Assembly (NCBI GenBank): GCA_963989245.1
Contig: OZ022339.1
Coordinates: 38,354,151-38,418,150 of the forward strand
DNA: 64,000 nucleotides
From: Nansenia antarctica
Taxonomy: Eukaryota; Chordata; Actinopteri; Argentiniformes; Microstomatidae
Reading direction: 5' to 3'
The position numbers were made by a program, and so were the translations under genes. The notes under the pieces were generated by a model, which saw nothing but the letters and a program-made list of their open reading frames with translations, was not told where the DNA came from and did not search any database. Below are positions 63,181 through 64,000 of this stretch, one piece after another; within the stretch, counting starts at the first letter, position 1, and the number at the start of each line of letters is the position of its first letter.

Positions 63181-63890
63181 ATGAGAGGTTTCATGTCCAA
63201 GCAAGACCTTGAAAAACTAATCCATGCATTTGTTTGGAGTAGACTTGAGTATTGTAGTCTACTAACAGGCCTATCTAAAGGAGCAGTTCGTAAGCTGCAG
63301 CTCATCCAAAACGCCGCTGCTAGGGTCCTAACAAAAACAAAGAACTTTGAACACATTACACCAATCCTGAGATCCCTGCACTGGCTACCAGTCTCTCAGA
63401 GAATTGAATTCAAAATCCTCCTAATTACATACAAATCACAAAATGGTCTTGGACCAAAATACATATCAGATCTCCTCCCACCCTATATTCCCGCAAGGTC
63501 CCTAAGGTCAGCTGAGACTAATCAGCTAATAATTCCAAGAGTAAAAACAAAACACAGTGCAGCAGCTTTCACGCTGCTGCATGCTCCTGGAACAAACTCC
63601 CTGAAGAAATCAAACATGCCCAAACCTTAAAATATTTAAATCTAAGCTAAAAACCTTCATGTTTTGCAGCAGTTATGATTAAACACAAACACTTCTATCA
63701 ATGTATTTTTTCCATTAACTATTGTCTTATTAAATGTTTTATCTATTTACTTCTTATATTTGCTTTTATTCATTGTAAAAAAAAAAAACATCTTACTATG
63801 CTCCTCTTGCTGTATTTTTAAATAATGTAAAGCACTTTGAATTGCCCCTGTTGTATAAGTGCTATACAAATAAACTTGCCTTGCCACAAA
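63181..63890 (+). mobile_element. LINE 3' end (Rex/L2-like RT C-terminus)
   Basis: The frame from 63,181 encodes the thumb/C-terminal region of a fish non-LTR RT (SRLEYCSLLTGL, LQLIQNAAARVLT, HITPILRSLHWLPVSQRIEF) and is shifted near 63,600. The 3' UTR ends ACAAATAAACTTGCCTTGCC, the usual tail of this family. 5'-truncated. Confidence 0.85.
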
Positions 63891-64000
63891 ATCTGCTATT
63901 AAAAATAAATAATAATAAAATACAAATAAATACATTTACAAAAGCTGAATGCGACGATTGCTATGCTGTGCAGCAAATCGCTTCACAAACTCATCCAAAT
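63890..64000. other. AT-rich sequence at the window edge
   Basis: No feature recognised. Confidence 0.4.

Overview
This is nuclear DNA from a teleost fish. The protein-coding genes are vertebrate, with canonical GT-AG introns. The non-coding part is full of (CA)n/(GA)n microsatellites and fish-type transposons: hAT MITEs, L2-like and R2/R4-like LINEs, tRNA-derived SINEs, a Tc1-like end and a Ty3/Gypsy remnant. The species cannot be named from the sequence alone.

Layout. Positions 1-12,100 hold no host gene that I can recognise. They contain a decayed L2/CR1-type LINE (about 1,745-3,407), a long R2/R4/NeSL-type LINE open frame (4,727-7,237), small MITEs and SINEs, a 43-bp-stem hairpin (9,745-9,857) and a 947-bp Gypsy deletion derivative with target duplications (11,130-12,076). 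A GC-rich stretch at about 13,550-14,500 is the probable promoter and 5' UTR of slc35g2, whose complete coding exon is 16,258-17,640 (+). On the minus strand, a two-exon gene (20,079-21,596) encodes a PTX3-like signal peptide and N-terminal domain but no pentraxin domain. A retrocopy of smndc1 (24,714-25,665, +) carries a 31-bp minisatellite grown out of its Tudor-domain codons. A ten-exon endophilin-B-like BAR gene (28,795-31,971, -) ends in a Pro/Thr/Asn/Gln repeat tail instead of an SH3 domain. A 31-codon hydrophobic ORF lies just upstream of it (32,663-32,758, -).

The right half is one complete gene, atr (33,347-62,642, -). I could place 48 coding exons that join in frame to 7,800 nt (2,599 codons plus stop), covering HEAT repeats, UME, FAT, PI3K-like kinase and FATC. 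The kinase residues fall exactly 45 positions before their human counterparts, matching the 45-residue length difference. Its introns are loaded with microsatellites that often touch the splice sites, and with transposons including nested hAT elements with perfect 8-bp target duplications. The last 800 bp hold a LINE 3' end (63,181-63,888).

The host genes do not form an operon-like system. From general knowledge, slc35g2, PTX3 and ATR all lie on the long arm of human chromosome 3, so the window may preserve an old linkage group. I found no convincing new multi-gene system. The most interesting items are domain-loss proteins (PTX3 without pentraxin, endophilin B without SH3), the minisatellite born inside a pseudogene, the wobble-compensated hairpin and the possible micropeptide.
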